Shown: positions 28,128-37,911, numbered from the stretch's first letter. The stretch is 64,000 nt of DNA from Pseudomonas weihenstephanensis (GCF_001043055.1 NZ_JYLF01000005.1:341643-405642), one strand, 5' to 3'. The notes: generated by a model from the letters alone, not told the origin. Numbers and translations are program-made.

Positions 28128-29213
28128 TCAACGAATCAAGGCAACCCGTCTTGATTCTTCGCCTGAAAATATGAAAGGCGCCGCCGGCTCAAAGTGGCTG
28201 GACACTTCACCGGAATAAACCGTGCTCTGATTAGGCCCAAGATCAAGCTTTTTCACTTTGCCTGTTGCCTGGCTCAAATCCAGCTTTTTAAGGTCTACCC
28301 AAAATGTATTCGGCGTGATGGCAGACTCAAAAAAATACAGGCTCTGCTTATGGTCAATGACAGACCGCCAGCGTGTGGACGAAATGTTGGGCTCGCCGGG
28401 GGTTGTCAGGCCATAGGGTACCGATACGTTGCGTATCACGCTAAATACACTGGCCAGGGATAATTGCGGGGTTTGGGATTTAGGCACGGCATTGACATAA
28501 AAAGAGGCGCGAGCGAAACGATCAGGCGAGCGATTCGTGCCAGGGAGCATTTCTGTACCATTAATCCCCTGCCAATAAGCATTCATCTCCAATTGCTTTT
28601 CAAACACAGGCGAGTTGGTCATGACCTGATAAGCACGGTCATGGTGGATCACTTGCTTACCCTCTATGTACTCGATAATCGCACTGTCGCCTGAGGCATC
28701 AGACATTGAAAGATGCAAGGTTGCCAAACGCTCCTCGTTAGGCACGTTGATAGGCATCACATTGAAGGGTTCACTTTTGAGTGCCGTTACCGCTTCTGCA
28801 ACCGTTTTGAAATTATCCAACACGTATTGAGCCCACGCAGAGACACTCAGCCTGGCTTTATTTTTATCGAAAGCGGGATATTGCGATTCGACCAACCATA
28901 ACAGGTTGGCCGACAGTCCCGCTTCATTGACCCCGTCCGTCGTAGAAATGTCATAGCCCGACGCTATAACGCTGCCGTATTTGGACGTCCATGTGACTGA
29001 GTTAGCCCCCGCTGCACCATGACGCTGCATGCCCTTGGGGAAGACCCACAGATTGGTTTCCACATCATTTGCCCAGTCCATCGAGCGTGCGGTTATTACC
29101 TGTTGGTTGTCCCCCAGGTACACCAAACGTGTGCAAGCATGAGTTACCGGCAGTGCTGAGCAGAAACCGGCCAACATCAAAACAAGTCCTTGAGTCGTGC
29201 GCAATAGTTTCAT
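28128..29213 (-). CDS. Secreted linear amide C-N hydrolase (choloylglycine hydrolase family)
   Basis: 361 residues. A signal peptide (LVLMLAGFCSALPVTHA) ends directly before CTRLVYLGDNQQVITARSMDW. The cysteine exposed on cleavage is the Ntn-hydrolase nucleophile of the choloylglycine hydrolase/penicillin V acylase family. It would act in the periplasm on an acyl-amide; related enzymes include bile-salt hydrolases, penicillin acylases and acyl-homoserine-lactone acylases. The start at 29213 has AAGGA at nine bases. A homologous but divergent copy lies in the island at 36534. Confidence 0.88.
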   Translation of the reverse strand: MKLLRTTQGLVLMLAGFCSALPVTHACTRLVYLGDNQQVITARSMDWANDVETNLWVFPKGMQRHGAAGANSVTWTSKYGSVIASGYDISTTDGVNEAGLSANLLWLVESQYPAFDKNKARLSVSAWAQYVLDNFKTVAEAVTALKSEPFNVMPINVPNEERLATLHLSMSDASGDSAIIEYIEGKQVIHHDRAYQVMTNSPVFEKQLEMNAYWQGINGTEMLPGTNRSPDRFARASFYVNAVPKSQTPQLSLASVFSVIRNVSVPYGLTTPGEPNISSTRWRSVIDHKQSLYFFESAITPNTFWVDLKKLDLSQATGKVKKLDLGPNQSTVYSGEVSSHFEPAAPFIFSGEESRRVALIR

Positions 29214-29234
29214 TCCGTTGAATTCCTTAGCCAT

Positions 29235-29662
29235 ACAAATATCGATTTGTCAGCGCCACAACCGAACCCGGCTTGGCCCACACGATGGTCAAATTCGAAC
29301 TGACCCTGAATGACGACACTATAAAAAAAGCGACGCCGTAAAAGTAATACCATTTGTTTCGACCATTAAAAACATCGGTTATTTCGACCTGCAAAATAAC
29401 TAAAATCTGTCCTCTCAGCTAAATTAATGCGCAAAGCGCCTCCCAAGGTACTTAGGCGACATTATCAACCCGCGAACAAGCTTGGATTCTAGCCACCCCC
29501 CTTTAAAAATCAATACCGCCTATCGAATCCTAACTATTTCAAAAAAAAGACATATCACCTTTACAGGCTAAAAAAACGAGCTACGTTATTGTTTGCCAAG
29601 GAATGGCGTGCGGCTCGCTATTGGGCCTTGGCACTCAAGCCTACTAACAAGGATGCTATGAC
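29235..29662. other. Gene-free AT-rich stretch
   Basis: No open frame with a credible start was found. A 7-bp inverted repeat GCCAAGG/CCTTGGC spans 29595-29632 shortly before the next gene and may be a regulatory or transcript-end structure. Runs of A occur throughout. Promoters for the two flanking divergent genes are expected here but could not be placed firmly. Confidence 0.4.
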
Positions 29663-30601
29663 ATGGGAATGAATAACAGTGTTAAAAAGCTCTTGGAACA
29701 GAGCAAGCAGAATGAAAAACGTCTTGAAGAAATAAAAAAAGAACTCGAAGCTCAACAAACTGAAGCCGGAAAAACTCTGAGAGAAGAGCAAAAAAGTTTT
29801 TACGTCAACAACCAGAGAGAGTGGAAGTTCTCAGATTATGTGTACGGTGCAAACTCTGACTTTCAAACCTCAGCCACGTGGAGCCTTGATAATCTCAACG
29901 CTATCATCCAACAGATTACCAGTGCCGTGGTAGGCATCCTGGGTCCTGTGGGTAAGCTGCCAGAAGGTGTCGAAACATCCCCTGACGTGGAAAGCATCAA
30001 CAAGGAGGGTGGCATCACGGATGATATGCGCTTATTGGTTGCATCCAATTGCCTGAACCTGCTGACCGGCATCGTTAACTCGTTCGGCAAATCAAGTAAA
30101 GTACAAGTCAGCACAGCCACTAGTTCGATACCGATTGGTCAAGGATTAAGAATATTTGCCTCAGTGTCATGTAACGTGACCCAAGAGCGAGGCTTTTTCA
30201 ATAACCAGGTCATGAGCAGTTATCGTTACGGCTACGTAGTGAGCTATTCATTGGATGAATTTCTTCAGCAAGCCGAACAAACGCTGGTTGCACAGTACGA
30301 AATGACACTCAATGCACTTAATATTGCAGCCAAGGACAACTACAACAGCTTTGTAAAAAAAGAAATCGACCTGCGCCAATACAAGGAGACGGCGGACTTT
30401 ATTGAAGAAATGACAATCGAAATCATTGAAAAAATAAAAGTGCTCAATCAAAGAGAACGCGCCTCAGACAGAACGCAAACGGTCTATGCAGATCAGATCA
30501 AGTTCCTCAAGCACTGCCTGATTGAATACGGGTTTGACGCTGAGGTTTCAACACACATCACCGCGCAAATCAAAAAGCTGTCTCATTTATCAGCGGCTTA
30601 A
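29663..30601 (+). CDS. Unrecognised 312-residue protein with coiled-coil ends
   Basis: Residues 1-45 form a charged coiled coil (KKLLEQSKQNEKRLEEIKKE). A central part includes hydrophobic stretches (NLNAIIQQITSAVVGILGPV) and an alternating, aromatic-rich segment (SSYRYGYVVSYSLDEF), and a second helical region ends the protein. There is no signal peptide. The architecture is compatible with a membrane-active or toxin-like protein, but no family was recognised and this is not claimed. AAGGA precedes the ATG. A perfect 12-bp hairpin follows. Confidence 0.75.
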   Translation: MGMNNSVKKLLEQSKQNEKRLEEIKKELEAQQTEAGKTLREEQKSFYVNNQREWKFSDYVYGANSDFQTSATWSLDNLNAIIQQITSAVVGILGPVGKLPEGVETSPDVESINKEGGITDDMRLLVASNCLNLLTGIVNSFGKSSKVQVSTATSSIPIGQGLRIFASVSCNVTQERGFFNNQVMSSYRYGYVVSYSLDEFLQQAEQTLVAQYEMTLNALNIAAKDNYNSFVKKEIDLRQYKETADFIEEMTIEIIEKIKVLNQRERASDRTQTVYADQIKFLKHCLIEYGFDAEVSTHITAQIKKLSHLSAA

Positions 30602-30632
30602 ATTACATACACCTGAAGCCGTGCTGCATACC

Positions 30633-30659
30633 ACCCTGACTGCATGGTGCAGTCAGGGT
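30633..30659. terminator. Perfect 12-bp hairpin
   Basis: ACCCTGACTGCA and TGCAGTCAGGGT are exact inverse complements around a TGG loop, 31 bases after the preceding stop. There is no T-tract. It probably limits read-through or protects the 3' end from either direction. Confidence 0.6.
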
Positions 30660-30717
30660 ATCTAGCCTGGCGGGGTTATTTAAATTCAGCTTGCACAAAA
30701 CCAATCACTCATGGCGG

Positions 30718-30993
30718 CTAGCCTTTTTTAATCCAGTCATAAACGCGCTTCGCAAACGACAAGAAATCCCATGCCAACGCAGCACCCACCACAACCCCGG
30801 CAAGGCCTATTTTGAATGCCGTTTGCTGCCAATGAACGGATCGGTCGAAAATCAAATAGGCGAGCCTGTAAAAACTCACATCATGAAATGATTCATAAGT
30901 GACTACAAATGCGACTAAACAGAGCGCCGAAGAAAAACAAAAAACGACAAAACCTAATCTGCTTGCAGGACTTTCAAATTTTTTAACGCTCAT
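30718..30993 (-). CDS. Small two-helix membrane protein
   Basis: 91 residues from the ATG (MSVKKFESPASRLGFVVFCF), with membrane segments around 12-34 and 57-77. The frame can be extended to a GTG at 31086, which has an AAGG site upstream, giving 122 residues; which start is used is unclear. It is the last gene before the tRNA-derived repeat array. Function unknown. Confidence 0.5.
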   Translation of the reverse strand: MSVKKFESPASRLGFVVFCFSSALCLVAFVVTYESFHDVSFYRLAYLIFDRSVHWQQTAFKIGLAGVVVGAALAWDFLSFAKRVYDWIKKG

Positions 30994-31231
30994 GCGCGGC
31001 GTATCCGTGGCGGGTAGGCGCGCATTCAACCAATCCCGGCCTGCAAAAAGCAAGCACAAGTACGCTGCGCGCCGCCAACTAAACACCCTCCGACAACCTT
31101 CTCAGCCCACTTCCTGAACCTGTAAATCAGCCTATCGCCTGATGATGACGAAGCACTGTCGAAAAAAGGATTGGACACTTTGAGGTGGGAGCTGACTTGG
31201 CGCTTTAAGGTGAAAGTTTTCCCAAACACAG

Positions 31232-31342
31232 ACAACAAAAAAGGGCCCACCTTTCGGTGAGCCCTTCTAGACCGCCCAGCAGAGCGGATTTTGTTTGGTA
31301 GGCGCGATTGGACTCGAACCAACGACCCCTACCATGTCAAGG
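31232..31342 (-). repeat. tRNA-Val(GAC) 3'-half attachment-site copy 1
   Basis: Read on the minus strand this is the 3' half of a tRNA: anticodon loop TTGACAT (GAC, Val), variable loop, T-arm GTTGG-TTCGAGT-CCAAT, acceptor strand CGCGCCT and ACCA. The rho-independent terminator GGGCTCACC-GAAA-GGTGGGCCC-TTTTTT follows. The 5' half is absent. The same ~110 bp recurs at 42625 and 48928. This copy has one base change in the anticodon stem (T at 31330). It marks the left junction of the integrated array, next to unaltered chromosome. Confidence 0.85.
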
Positions 31343-31420
31343 TGATCAAATACGGTCGCTAAACGCATGATTTCTTTAGGCTTTTTTCGATTCAATCACA
31401 GCCTAAATTCGCTGAATCCG

Positions 31421-31460
31421 CCTATATAAATCAATAACCTAGCGTTGTATTTTCATACAG
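31421..31460. repeat. Element-end repeat shared with 49119-49158
   Basis: A 40-bp block that is identical at 33 of 40 positions to one 80 bases to the right of att copy 3. It begins CCTATA and ends near TACAG. Both blocks lie just inside the left end of their element, so they may be integrase arm-type sites from related phages. Confidence 0.5.
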
Positions 31461-31589
31461 TCGTCAGGCTTAACTCTGAGGTATTACGGCTGCAGGTAAG
31501 AGGCGGATTTGCATTCCGATATGAAATTCAAGCGGGCCGTGGCCTGTAGCTCTTCTTCCGGCGTCTTGCCGACAAATTCATCCCATCTG

Positions 31590-31979
31590 TATCACAAAAT
31601 CATCTGAATGTTGTCGGCACACGCCTGCCCTGAATGGCCCTATGAGAACACATGAGTCGTGGTGCTCTCACAGGGGGAGGTCACGCTACCACCAAAACTG
31701 CGAGGCAATGTCGATGTGTTAGCGGGCGATCCGGTACTTATCGTGGCGCAGCTTGCGCCTCAAGGTCTGAAGCATCTCTATATAGACGGAGGTCAGACCA
31801 TCCAGTCTTTCCTCGCTGCGGGATTGATCAACGAGATCACTGTCACGCGTATTCCAGTTTTGTTGGGCCAAGGAATTCCATTGTTCAGCCAGTTGGGTGA
31901 GGAGCGTAATTTATGTCTGATTGACTCATCAGCGTGTGATAACGGATTTGTACAAAGTCGTTATCAAGTGCTCGCATAG
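31590..31979 (+). pseudogene. Dihydrofolate reductase/RibD-C-domain protein, truncated
   Basis: The last ~105 codons encode the C-terminal half of a RibD_C-type reductase: HLYIDGGQTIQSFLAAGLIN and EITVTRIPVLLGQGIPLF are family motifs. Directly upstream, in the same frame, PEWPYENT is followed by a TGA stop before VVVLSQGEV, and the N-terminal nucleotide-binding half is missing. It is a relic near the left end of the island. Confidence 0.75.
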
Positions 31980-32153
31980 GCTTGCTGATTGCGGTCTTTC
32001 GTTTAGATCCTCGGTAAATGGCTGATGTGTTGAATATGACTCTGGGGCAGCTTCTGACCGTTTTCCGCCGATCACGGCAGGCCGCAGTCGGCCAGAAGTG
32101 GACGTGAGACAAACACTGTTTAAGCCGAAGTTGTTAATTCGATCTCACTATCA

Positions 32154-33182
32154 TCACTTCAAATTACTTTGAAAAAAGCTCGCCAGTTTGTCAAAAGGAA
32201 TGAGGTCTACGCGATCATAAAGGTCAACATGGCCAGCGCCAGGAATGATGACGAGCTCCTTGGGTTGACCCGCAAGTTTGTAAGCTTCTTCGCTGAACTC
32301 TCTGGAGTGGGCATCGGCTCCGACAATGAATAGCATCGGACGAGGTGAAATCGTCTCAATGTCATTGAACGGGTAGAAGTTCATGAATTTGATGTTGCTG
32401 GTCAACGTCGGGTGTGTGGTCAACGCTTTGGACGAGCTCGCTGGCGTGTATTCGCCTCGTGGCGTGCGATAGAAATCATAGAACTCTCGCTGGATCGGGT
32501 GAGTATTTTCGTCCAGTTGGTGCACCGTGCCACTGGTGTAGAGGGTTTCACCGCCCGTGAATTCTACATACCGCTGCTGTGCGGCCTGCGTGATGATCTC
32601 TTTGCGTTGCTCAAGCGTCTGTCCATGCTTCAAGCCATTACGATTGGCTGCGCCCATGTCGTACATGCTGACCGTTGCGATGGCTTTCATACGTGGATCG
32701 ATCTTAGCCGCGCTGATAACAAAGCTGCCGCTCCCGCAAATTCCGAGTGCGCCTATCCGCTCTTTATCGATAAAAGGCCGGGTGCCGAGAAAGTCCATCG
32801 CTGCGCTGAAGTCCTCGGCATAAATATCCGGCGATACTGCATTGCGTGGCAGCCCCTCGCTTTCGCCCCAGAATGAAAGATCTAGGGATAGTGTTACGAA
32901 GCCGTTTTCTGCCATTTTCGTGGCGTACAAATTAGCGCTTTGCTCCTTGACTGCACCCATCGGGTGGCCAACAACAATCGCAGGGCTTTTGGTGTTGGCG
33001 TCGAGGTTTTTGGGGATAAAGAGGTTACCTGACACGTTCATTTGGTACTGGTTTTTGAAATTGACCTTTTGCACGGTCACTTTGTCGCTGGTATAGAAGT
33101 TATCTGCGTCGTTGGACATATCGGCTCCTATTGCTGAGAGTGAACTGACAAAAAGCGTTAATAAAACAATAAGCTTTTTCAT
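32154..33182 (-). CDS. Secreted alpha/beta hydrolase (dienelactone hydrolase-like)
   Basis: 342 residues with a signal peptide (MKKLIVLLTLFVSSLSAIGA). The nucleophile elbow is GICGSGSF, with His in PGAGHVDLYD and an acid near FIVGADAHSRE. The family (YcjY/dienelactone-type) includes esterases and peptidases; substrate unknown. It is last in a leftward cluster with the cyclophilin-like and MFS genes, likely under the divergent LysR regulator. Confidence 0.85.
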   Translation of the reverse strand: MKKLIVLLTLFVSSLSAIGADMSNDADNFYTSDKVTVQKVNFKNQYQMNVSGNLFIPKNLDANTKSPAIVVGHPMGAVKEQSANLYATKMAENGFVTLSLDLSFWGESEGLPRNAVSPDIYAEDFSAAMDFLGTRPFIDKERIGALGICGSGSFVISAAKIDPRMKAIATVSMYDMGAANRNGLKHGQTLEQRKEIITQAAQQRYVEFTGGETLYTSGTVHQLDENTHPIQREFYDFYRTPRGEYTPASSSKALTTHPTLTSNIKFMNFYPFNDIETISPRPMLFIVGADAHSREFSEEAYKLAGQPKELVIIPGAGHVDLYDRVDLIPFDKLASFFQSNLK

Positions 33183-33207
33183 TGGAATCCTTATCGATGC
33201 AGAGTAG

Positions 33208-33711
33208 TCAGTTTTGGGAGAACGTCACTTTCACGGTATGTCGGCCTACCACTTGTGCCAGGTTCGTGTTGTCTTCCACACGTCCAAGGCGGGTGTATGG
33301 GTAAGTCGATTTAAAGGTCGAATAGAAAACAACTAGCGTGTCCGCGCCATACAGCATCAGATCACCCGTATGGATTTTCCCCGGTTTGGTCGCATTAGTG
33401 GGCAGGGCTTCAGGCAGGCTGGCGTATTTTTCATTACTGTTGAGGTCGCTCATCTCCAGCGTCAGTGGCAGGAGCATGGCAAACGCACGAGCGGCTGCGT
33501 TGTCGGCCAAGGTGATGGCGAAGCGTTGTTCGCCGACGGTCATCCACATGGGAGATTTCTCCGTGATCGATGACGCCGACGCGGCATCATTCATTAGGAT
33601 GTAACTGCCAAGCACGAGTGCTGAATACAGCACGCTAGGCCAACGAAATGGCCGCATGCCCCTGCCTTCGCGCTGCTCGGCATTTGCGGCGGAGTGAATG
33701 CTCCCGGTCAT
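33208..33711 (-). CDS. Cyclophilin-like fold protein
   Basis: 167 residues. After an N-terminal membrane/signal segment (VLYSALVLGSYILM) comes a cyclophilin-like beta-barrel domain: FAITLADNAAARAFAMLLPL, SLPEALPT, GDLMLYGADTLVVFY and YTRLGRVED are typical of this small bacterial family. Isomerase activity has not been established for it. The start at 33711 has GGAG at good spacing; an internal ATG at 33657 is possible. It lies between the MFS and hydrolase genes on the same strand. Confidence 0.82.
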   Translation of the reverse strand: MTGSIHSAANAEQREGRGMRPFRWPSVLYSALVLGSYILMNDAASASSITEKSPMWMTVGEQRFAITLADNAAARAFAMLLPLTLEMSDLNSNEKYASLPEALPTNATKPGKIHTGDLMLYGADTLVVFYSTFKSTYPYTRLGRVEDNTNLAQVVGRHTVKVTFSQN

Positions 33712-33738
33712 AACCCGTCTCCAGGATCGTTGCGTGGT

Positions 33739-34953
33739 TCAAGCGGTTCGAGAGGGGGTCGCGTGTGACGTTAGTACGGTCACCGCTGCACCCAGCAGCA
33801 GCACGATTGCACTAGCGACAAACGTGCTCTGATAGCCGTGACTATCGAACAGCATTCCACCCACGGTTGAGCCCAGAGCAATGGACAGTTGAATCACGGC
33901 GACCATCAGGCCGCCGCCAGCCTCGGCATTATTTGGCATGGCCTGTGCGATCCAACTCCACCAGCCCACCGGGGCCGCAGTCGCCAACAGCCCCCAAAAG
34001 CCCAGCAGCGCAGCAACAACGATGATCGAATGGCCAAAAGGGATCAGTGCCAGAGCGATCAAGGCCATCAAGACCGGAATGACTATCAATGTCTGGAACA
34101 GGCTGCGCCTCAGAACGCGGCCGATGATCAGGGTACCGATAAAGCCTGCCGCACCGATCACCAGCAAGATCAACGACAACGTGGATACATCGACGCGCGT
34201 TACCGTTTCAAGGAAGGGCCGCAGGTAGGTAAATAGCGCAAACTGCCCCATGAAGAAGGCTCCGCAACCGACCATGCCCAGCGCCACTGGTCGATTCTTG
34301 AACAGTTTGAACACATTTCCGGCGCCTGGTTTACGCGGTTCCACCGGCATGGGCGGCAGGCTGATGAGCATCCAGACGAGAGCAATCGCCGCGACGGGTA
34401 CCACACAGAAAAAAGCCCCGCGCCAGCCAATAATGGAGCCCAGATAACTGCCCAGCGGTGCGGCAATTACGATAGCCAGCGCGTTACCGCCGTTGAAGAT
34501 GGCCAACGCCTTCGGCACCTGCGGGGCGGGTACCAAGCGCATGGCCGTCGCCGCGGACATCGTCCAGAAACCGCCAATGACCACACCGATGAGCGCACGG
34601 CCGACCATGTACGTTTGATAGTCGGGTGCCAGCCCGACGATCAAGCCCGAGACAGCCATCAACCCGGCCAGTGCCAACAACAGCAGCTTGCGATCGAGGG
34701 TTCTGGCAAGCCACGAGATCGACAGGCTGGTCAGTAAGGCAAATGCCCCGGAAATCGTAATGCCTTGGCCGGCCATCCCTTCGCTAACCTGAAGATCAAC
34801 GGCCATCGGTGTCAGCAGGCTGACAGGCATGAATTCAGAAGCGATCAGGGCGAAAACACACAGTGTCATTGCAAAGACACCGCTCCAGTAGGCAGGAGCC
34901 TCGTTGTTGGTTGAAACAGTGGCCATCGGGACCTTGCGGTTAATCGTATTCAT
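33739..34953 (-). CDS. MFS transporter of the AraJ/drug-efflux type
   Basis: 404 residues and 12 predicted membrane helices. Family blocks include IASEFMPVSLLTPMAVDLQV, WLARTLDRKLLLLALAGLMA (motif A-like) and GRALIGVVIGGFWTMSAATA. It probably exports sugars or small drugs. It is divergent from a LysR gene across ~100 bases and heads a leftward cluster with a cyclophilin-like protein and a hydrolase. Confidence 0.88.
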   Translation of the reverse strand: MNTINRKVPMATVSTNNEAPAYWSGVFAMTLCVFALIASEFMPVSLLTPMAVDLQVSEGMAGQGITISGAFALLTSLSISWLARTLDRKLLLLALAGLMAVSGLIVGLAPDYQTYMVGRALIGVVIGGFWTMSAATAMRLVPAPQVPKALAIFNGGNALAIVIAAPLGSYLGSIIGWRGAFFCVVPVAAIALVWMLISLPPMPVEPRKPGAGNVFKLFKNRPVALGMVGCGAFFMGQFALFTYLRPFLETVTRVDVSTLSLILLVIGAAGFIGTLIIGRVLRRSLFQTLIVIPVLMALIALALIPFGHSIIVVAALLGFWGLLATAAPVGWWSWIAQAMPNNAEAGGGLMVAVIQLSIALGSTVGGMLFDSHGYQSTFVASAIVLLLGAAVTVLTSHATPSRTA

Positions 34954-35054
34954 ACCGGCAATGGTGACGAACGAATACTCACGCGACTAGCTAATGAATA
35001 CTTAACAGGGCTATAAGCTCAGCTAATTAATAGCTGTGAAAGGTGCTGCATACC

Positions 35055-35948
35055 ATGGTCAGAGGAAACCTCAACGATCTGCTTTCATTCGTAACAGTGG
35101 CGCGCGAAGGCAGCTTCACCCGTGCCGCCGGGGTACTGGGCGTTACCCAGTCGGCACTGAGCCAAGCCATCAGTGGTCTGGAAGCGCGCCTGCAAATCAG
35201 GCTACTGACGCGCACCACCCGCAGCGTCTCGCCGACTGTCGCGGGCGAGCGGCTGTTACAAGCGATCGGTAATCGCTTCGATGAGATCGAGGCGGAACTG
35301 GAAAACCTGACGCTAATGCGCGACAAGCCTGCGGGCACCGTACGTATCACCTGCGGCGATCATGTTCTGCGCACCACGTTACTGCCCAAGCTCACTGCCC
35401 TGCTCCACGAATACCCGGACATCAACGTTGAGTTCGACGTGAGTTACGGATTCAGGGACATTGTGGCGGATCGTTTTGATGCAGGCGTGCGCCTGGGTGA
35501 CACGATCGACAAAGACATGATCGCAGTCCCGATAGGCCCGCCATTGCGGATGGCTGCTGTCGCTGTGCCAGGCTACTTTGCCAGCCGTGGTATTCCCGAA
35601 AACCCGCGCGACCTGATGAACCATCGCTGTATCAACCAGCGTATGCAGACATCTGGCGGGCTCTATGTGTGGGACTTTGAGCAGCGAGGCAAGCAGGTAA
35701 ACGTGCGCGTAGACGGCCAACTCATTTTCAACACGTCGAGCCATATCGTGGATGCGGCCTTGACCGGGCTAGGCATTGCGTACCTGCCAGAAGAGGAGTT
35801 TGAGCCGCACCTGCGCGAAGGGAGGCTGGAGCGGGTACTGGAAGATTGGTGCCCACCGTTCTCTGGCTACTATTTGTATTACCCCAGCCGTCGACAACCA
35901 TCACCCGCCTTTACACTGGTTACCAATGCATTGCGCAAAGCTGGGTAG
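35055..35948 (+). CDS. LysR-family regulator
   Basis: 297 residues with helix-turn-helix GSFTRAAGVLGVTQSALSQA and a CrgA-type effector domain (GTVRITCGDHVLRTTLLPKL, DAALTGLGIAYLPEEEFEPH). The ATG at 35055 was preferred to a GTG at 35043. It is divergent from the MFS cluster and is its probable regulator. Confidence 0.88.
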   Translation: MVRGNLNDLLSFVTVAREGSFTRAAGVLGVTQSALSQAISGLEARLQIRLLTRTTRSVSPTVAGERLLQAIGNRFDEIEAELENLTLMRDKPAGTVRITCGDHVLRTTLLPKLTALLHEYPDINVEFDVSYGFRDIVADRFDAGVRLGDTIDKDMIAVPIGPPLRMAAVAVPGYFASRGIPENPRDLMNHRCINQRMQTSGGLYVWDFEQRGKQVNVRVDGQLIFNTSSHIVDAALTGLGIAYLPEEEFEPHLREGRLERVLEDWCPPFSGYYLYYPSRRQPSPAFTLVTNALRKAG

Positions 35949-36533
35949 AGGGGACGGACTTCTGGTGTATAGGAATAGTCCCTGATTTCCTAGACGCTTT
36001 TGACTGGCTGCTTTTGGCCGAAAGCTGCCTCTCACGAAGGTCTGAAATCGGCCAGAAGCTGCCTTTCATCTGTCCAGAGAAGACGCTCAACGTATCCTGC
36101 TGAAAGTGAGCATTGAAAAGGAGTTCGCATGAAAACTGATTGGCAACAAATTGGAGAAATGATGAGTCCTGTCATCGATAGCTGTGAGCAGATCTAAACG
36201 GCAGGATTCAATGAAAAACATCGTCCTGAATTGATCTCTCTCTGCCAAGAATAATCGTCCTTATCGCTGGTATAGAGCAAGTTACCTAGATGGAAGCATA
36301 TCGCTCGCCGACGCGCTGGACAGAGGACCGGCTGATCGCTGACGTCAACTCGTCGTACACTCAGCTAGCTCAAGTAAAAACGTCGGCTCTGTAAGGGATA
36401 TGACAAGCTGACAGTACTTTCAAGGCCATGGTTACTCCGGTCTGCTGTGAAAATTTTCTCCAAACCGACTTGTCAGACAAATAACCGTAGCCTTGTGCTA
36501 CTTTTAACTGAACTCTTCGTAAAGGACTACACA
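35949..36533. other. Gap with decayed sequence
   Basis: Apart from the broken small gene at 36129-36254, no coding sequence is seen. Near 36000-36080 lie GCTGCTTTTGGCCGAAAGC-like phrases, a short repeat type common between Pseudomonas genes. The end of the gap should hold the promoter of the hydrolase gene at 36534. Confidence 0.4.
36129..36254 (+). pseudogene. Broken small gene
   Basis: AAAAGGAGTTCGC precedes an ATG encoding MKTDWQQIGEMMSPVIDSCE-QI, then a TAA (36195) interrupts. The same frame continues TAGFNEKHRPELISLCQE to a second stop. The good ribosome-binding site and coherent codons either side suggest a nonsense mutation in a small gene, itself probably truncated. The family is not recognised. 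Confidence 0.45.
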
Positions 36534-37688
36534 ATGAACAAATCCGCCATTCTATGGAAGAAATATGGCGTTGCCGCCATGATCGGCTTACTTATTACGC
36601 CCAACGTCGCGCAAGCTTGTACGTCGTTGCTGTATCAAGATGACAATGGCGCCTCGTACGCTGGGCGCACGATGGAGTTGCCGATGCCGCTGCCTTATGA
36701 GGTGAGCTATTACCCATCAGGCAGTTCTTTTAATTCGATGGTGAAAAAGCAGCCGGAGTTAAAGTATCAGTCGAAATACGCGTTTATCTCGCTGACGGTA
36801 CCTGATCCTATCAGCGCCGATTTAAAAGTCGTGGAGGGCCTTAACGAAGCTGGCATGAGCTTTAGCTTGTTAGCATTTGCCAGCACAGAAGGGCCACGTG
36901 ACATGCTAGATAAAACCCAGGCTGTGTTGGCTGCCATCGACTTGGGAGCATGGACGTTGTCCAACTTTAAATCAGTGGCAGAGGTGAAAGCTGCGCTGAG
37001 CAAACAGCCTGTGTTGGTCACAGCGCTTCTGCCTTTGGGGTTGATGAAAACCCCTTTCCACTACACTTTGCATGATGCAACCGGTGCATCCATCGTGATT
37101 GAGTTTGCAAACGGCAAACAAAACATCATCGACAACCCGTTAGGGGTGATGACCAATGGGCCTGAGTTCCAGTGGCACCAAACTAACCTGAATAACTACA
37201 CCTTCTTAAGTAACAAAGATCACTCAACCTTGACCTTGAATGGTGTTCGCTTACAGCAGCCTGACTCAGGCATTGCCACGGTAGCATTACCGGCATCAAA
37301 CACTTCAGTAGGGCGTTTTGTACGTGCGGTGTACTACTCACAGTTTGCTGAAAAATCCAAAACACCCGCTGAAGCAGTGCTGACATTGGCCCACATCATG
37401 AATAATTTTGACCGCCCTCGCGGCATTAGCATTGATGATCGCTTCACGGAAAGCGTCGAGAACATTGCCGCGCCCGGGGTGACCGGCGATGAGCTCTACA
37501 CCACTGAATATACCTCGTGGACGGCGTTGTCTGACTTGAAACAACTCAAGTTCTACATTCGCAGCTATGGCTCTATTAACTACGTTGACTTTGACCTAGC
37601 CCAACTGCAGAACTTGACGGTGAAGAAGTCTATTCCGTTGAAAAACTTTACTGATATTGCAGCCAATGGCACCCAAGCCTTTGAGTAA
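36534..37688 (+). CDS. Secreted linear amide C-N hydrolase (choloylglycine hydrolase family), island copy
   Basis: 384 residues. The signal peptide (MNKSAILWKKYGVAAMIGLL) ends before CTSLLYQDDNGASYAGRTMEL, exposing the Ntn nucleophile Cys. GLNEAGMSFSLLAFAS and TLHDATGASIVIEFANGKQ are family motifs. It should act in the periplasm on an amide-linked substrate. It is a distant paralogue of the chromosomal copy at 28128, with lower GC and different codon use, so independent acquisition is likely. The ATG at 36534 has AAAGGA upstream. Confidence 0.87.
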   Translation: MNKSAILWKKYGVAAMIGLLITPNVAQACTSLLYQDDNGASYAGRTMELPMPLPYEVSYYPSGSSFNSMVKKQPELKYQSKYAFISLTVPDPISADLKVVEGLNEAGMSFSLLAFASTEGPRDMLDKTQAVLAAIDLGAWTLSNFKSVAEVKAALSKQPVLVTALLPLGLMKTPFHYTLHDATGASIVIEFANGKQNIIDNPLGVMTNGPEFQWHQTNLNNYTFLSNKDHSTLTLNGVRLQQPDSGIATVALPASNTSVGRFVRAVYYSQFAEKSKTPAEAVLTLAHIMNNFDRPRGISIDDRFTESVENIAAPGVTGDELYTTEYTSWTALSDLKQLKFYIRSYGSINYVDFDLAQLQNLTVKKSIPLKNFTDIAANGTQAFE

Positions 37689-37911
37689 TTGCTAAGCGTA
37701 GAGCCTGCCTGTTTTGTGGCGCTTCTCCTCACGATTCAGGCAGCCTTCAGGATGATTTAGAAAAAATCGAGCTGTCAGCCGGCGTTGAGTATTTTTGCCT
37801 CGAACAGCCCTACCTGAATAGCCCCAGGTTTTGTGGATACCTTCGAGAGGCTGCTTATAGCCGGTTAGCGACGGCCTGACTTCGACCGTCGCTATGCATG
37901 ATCAAACCTCA

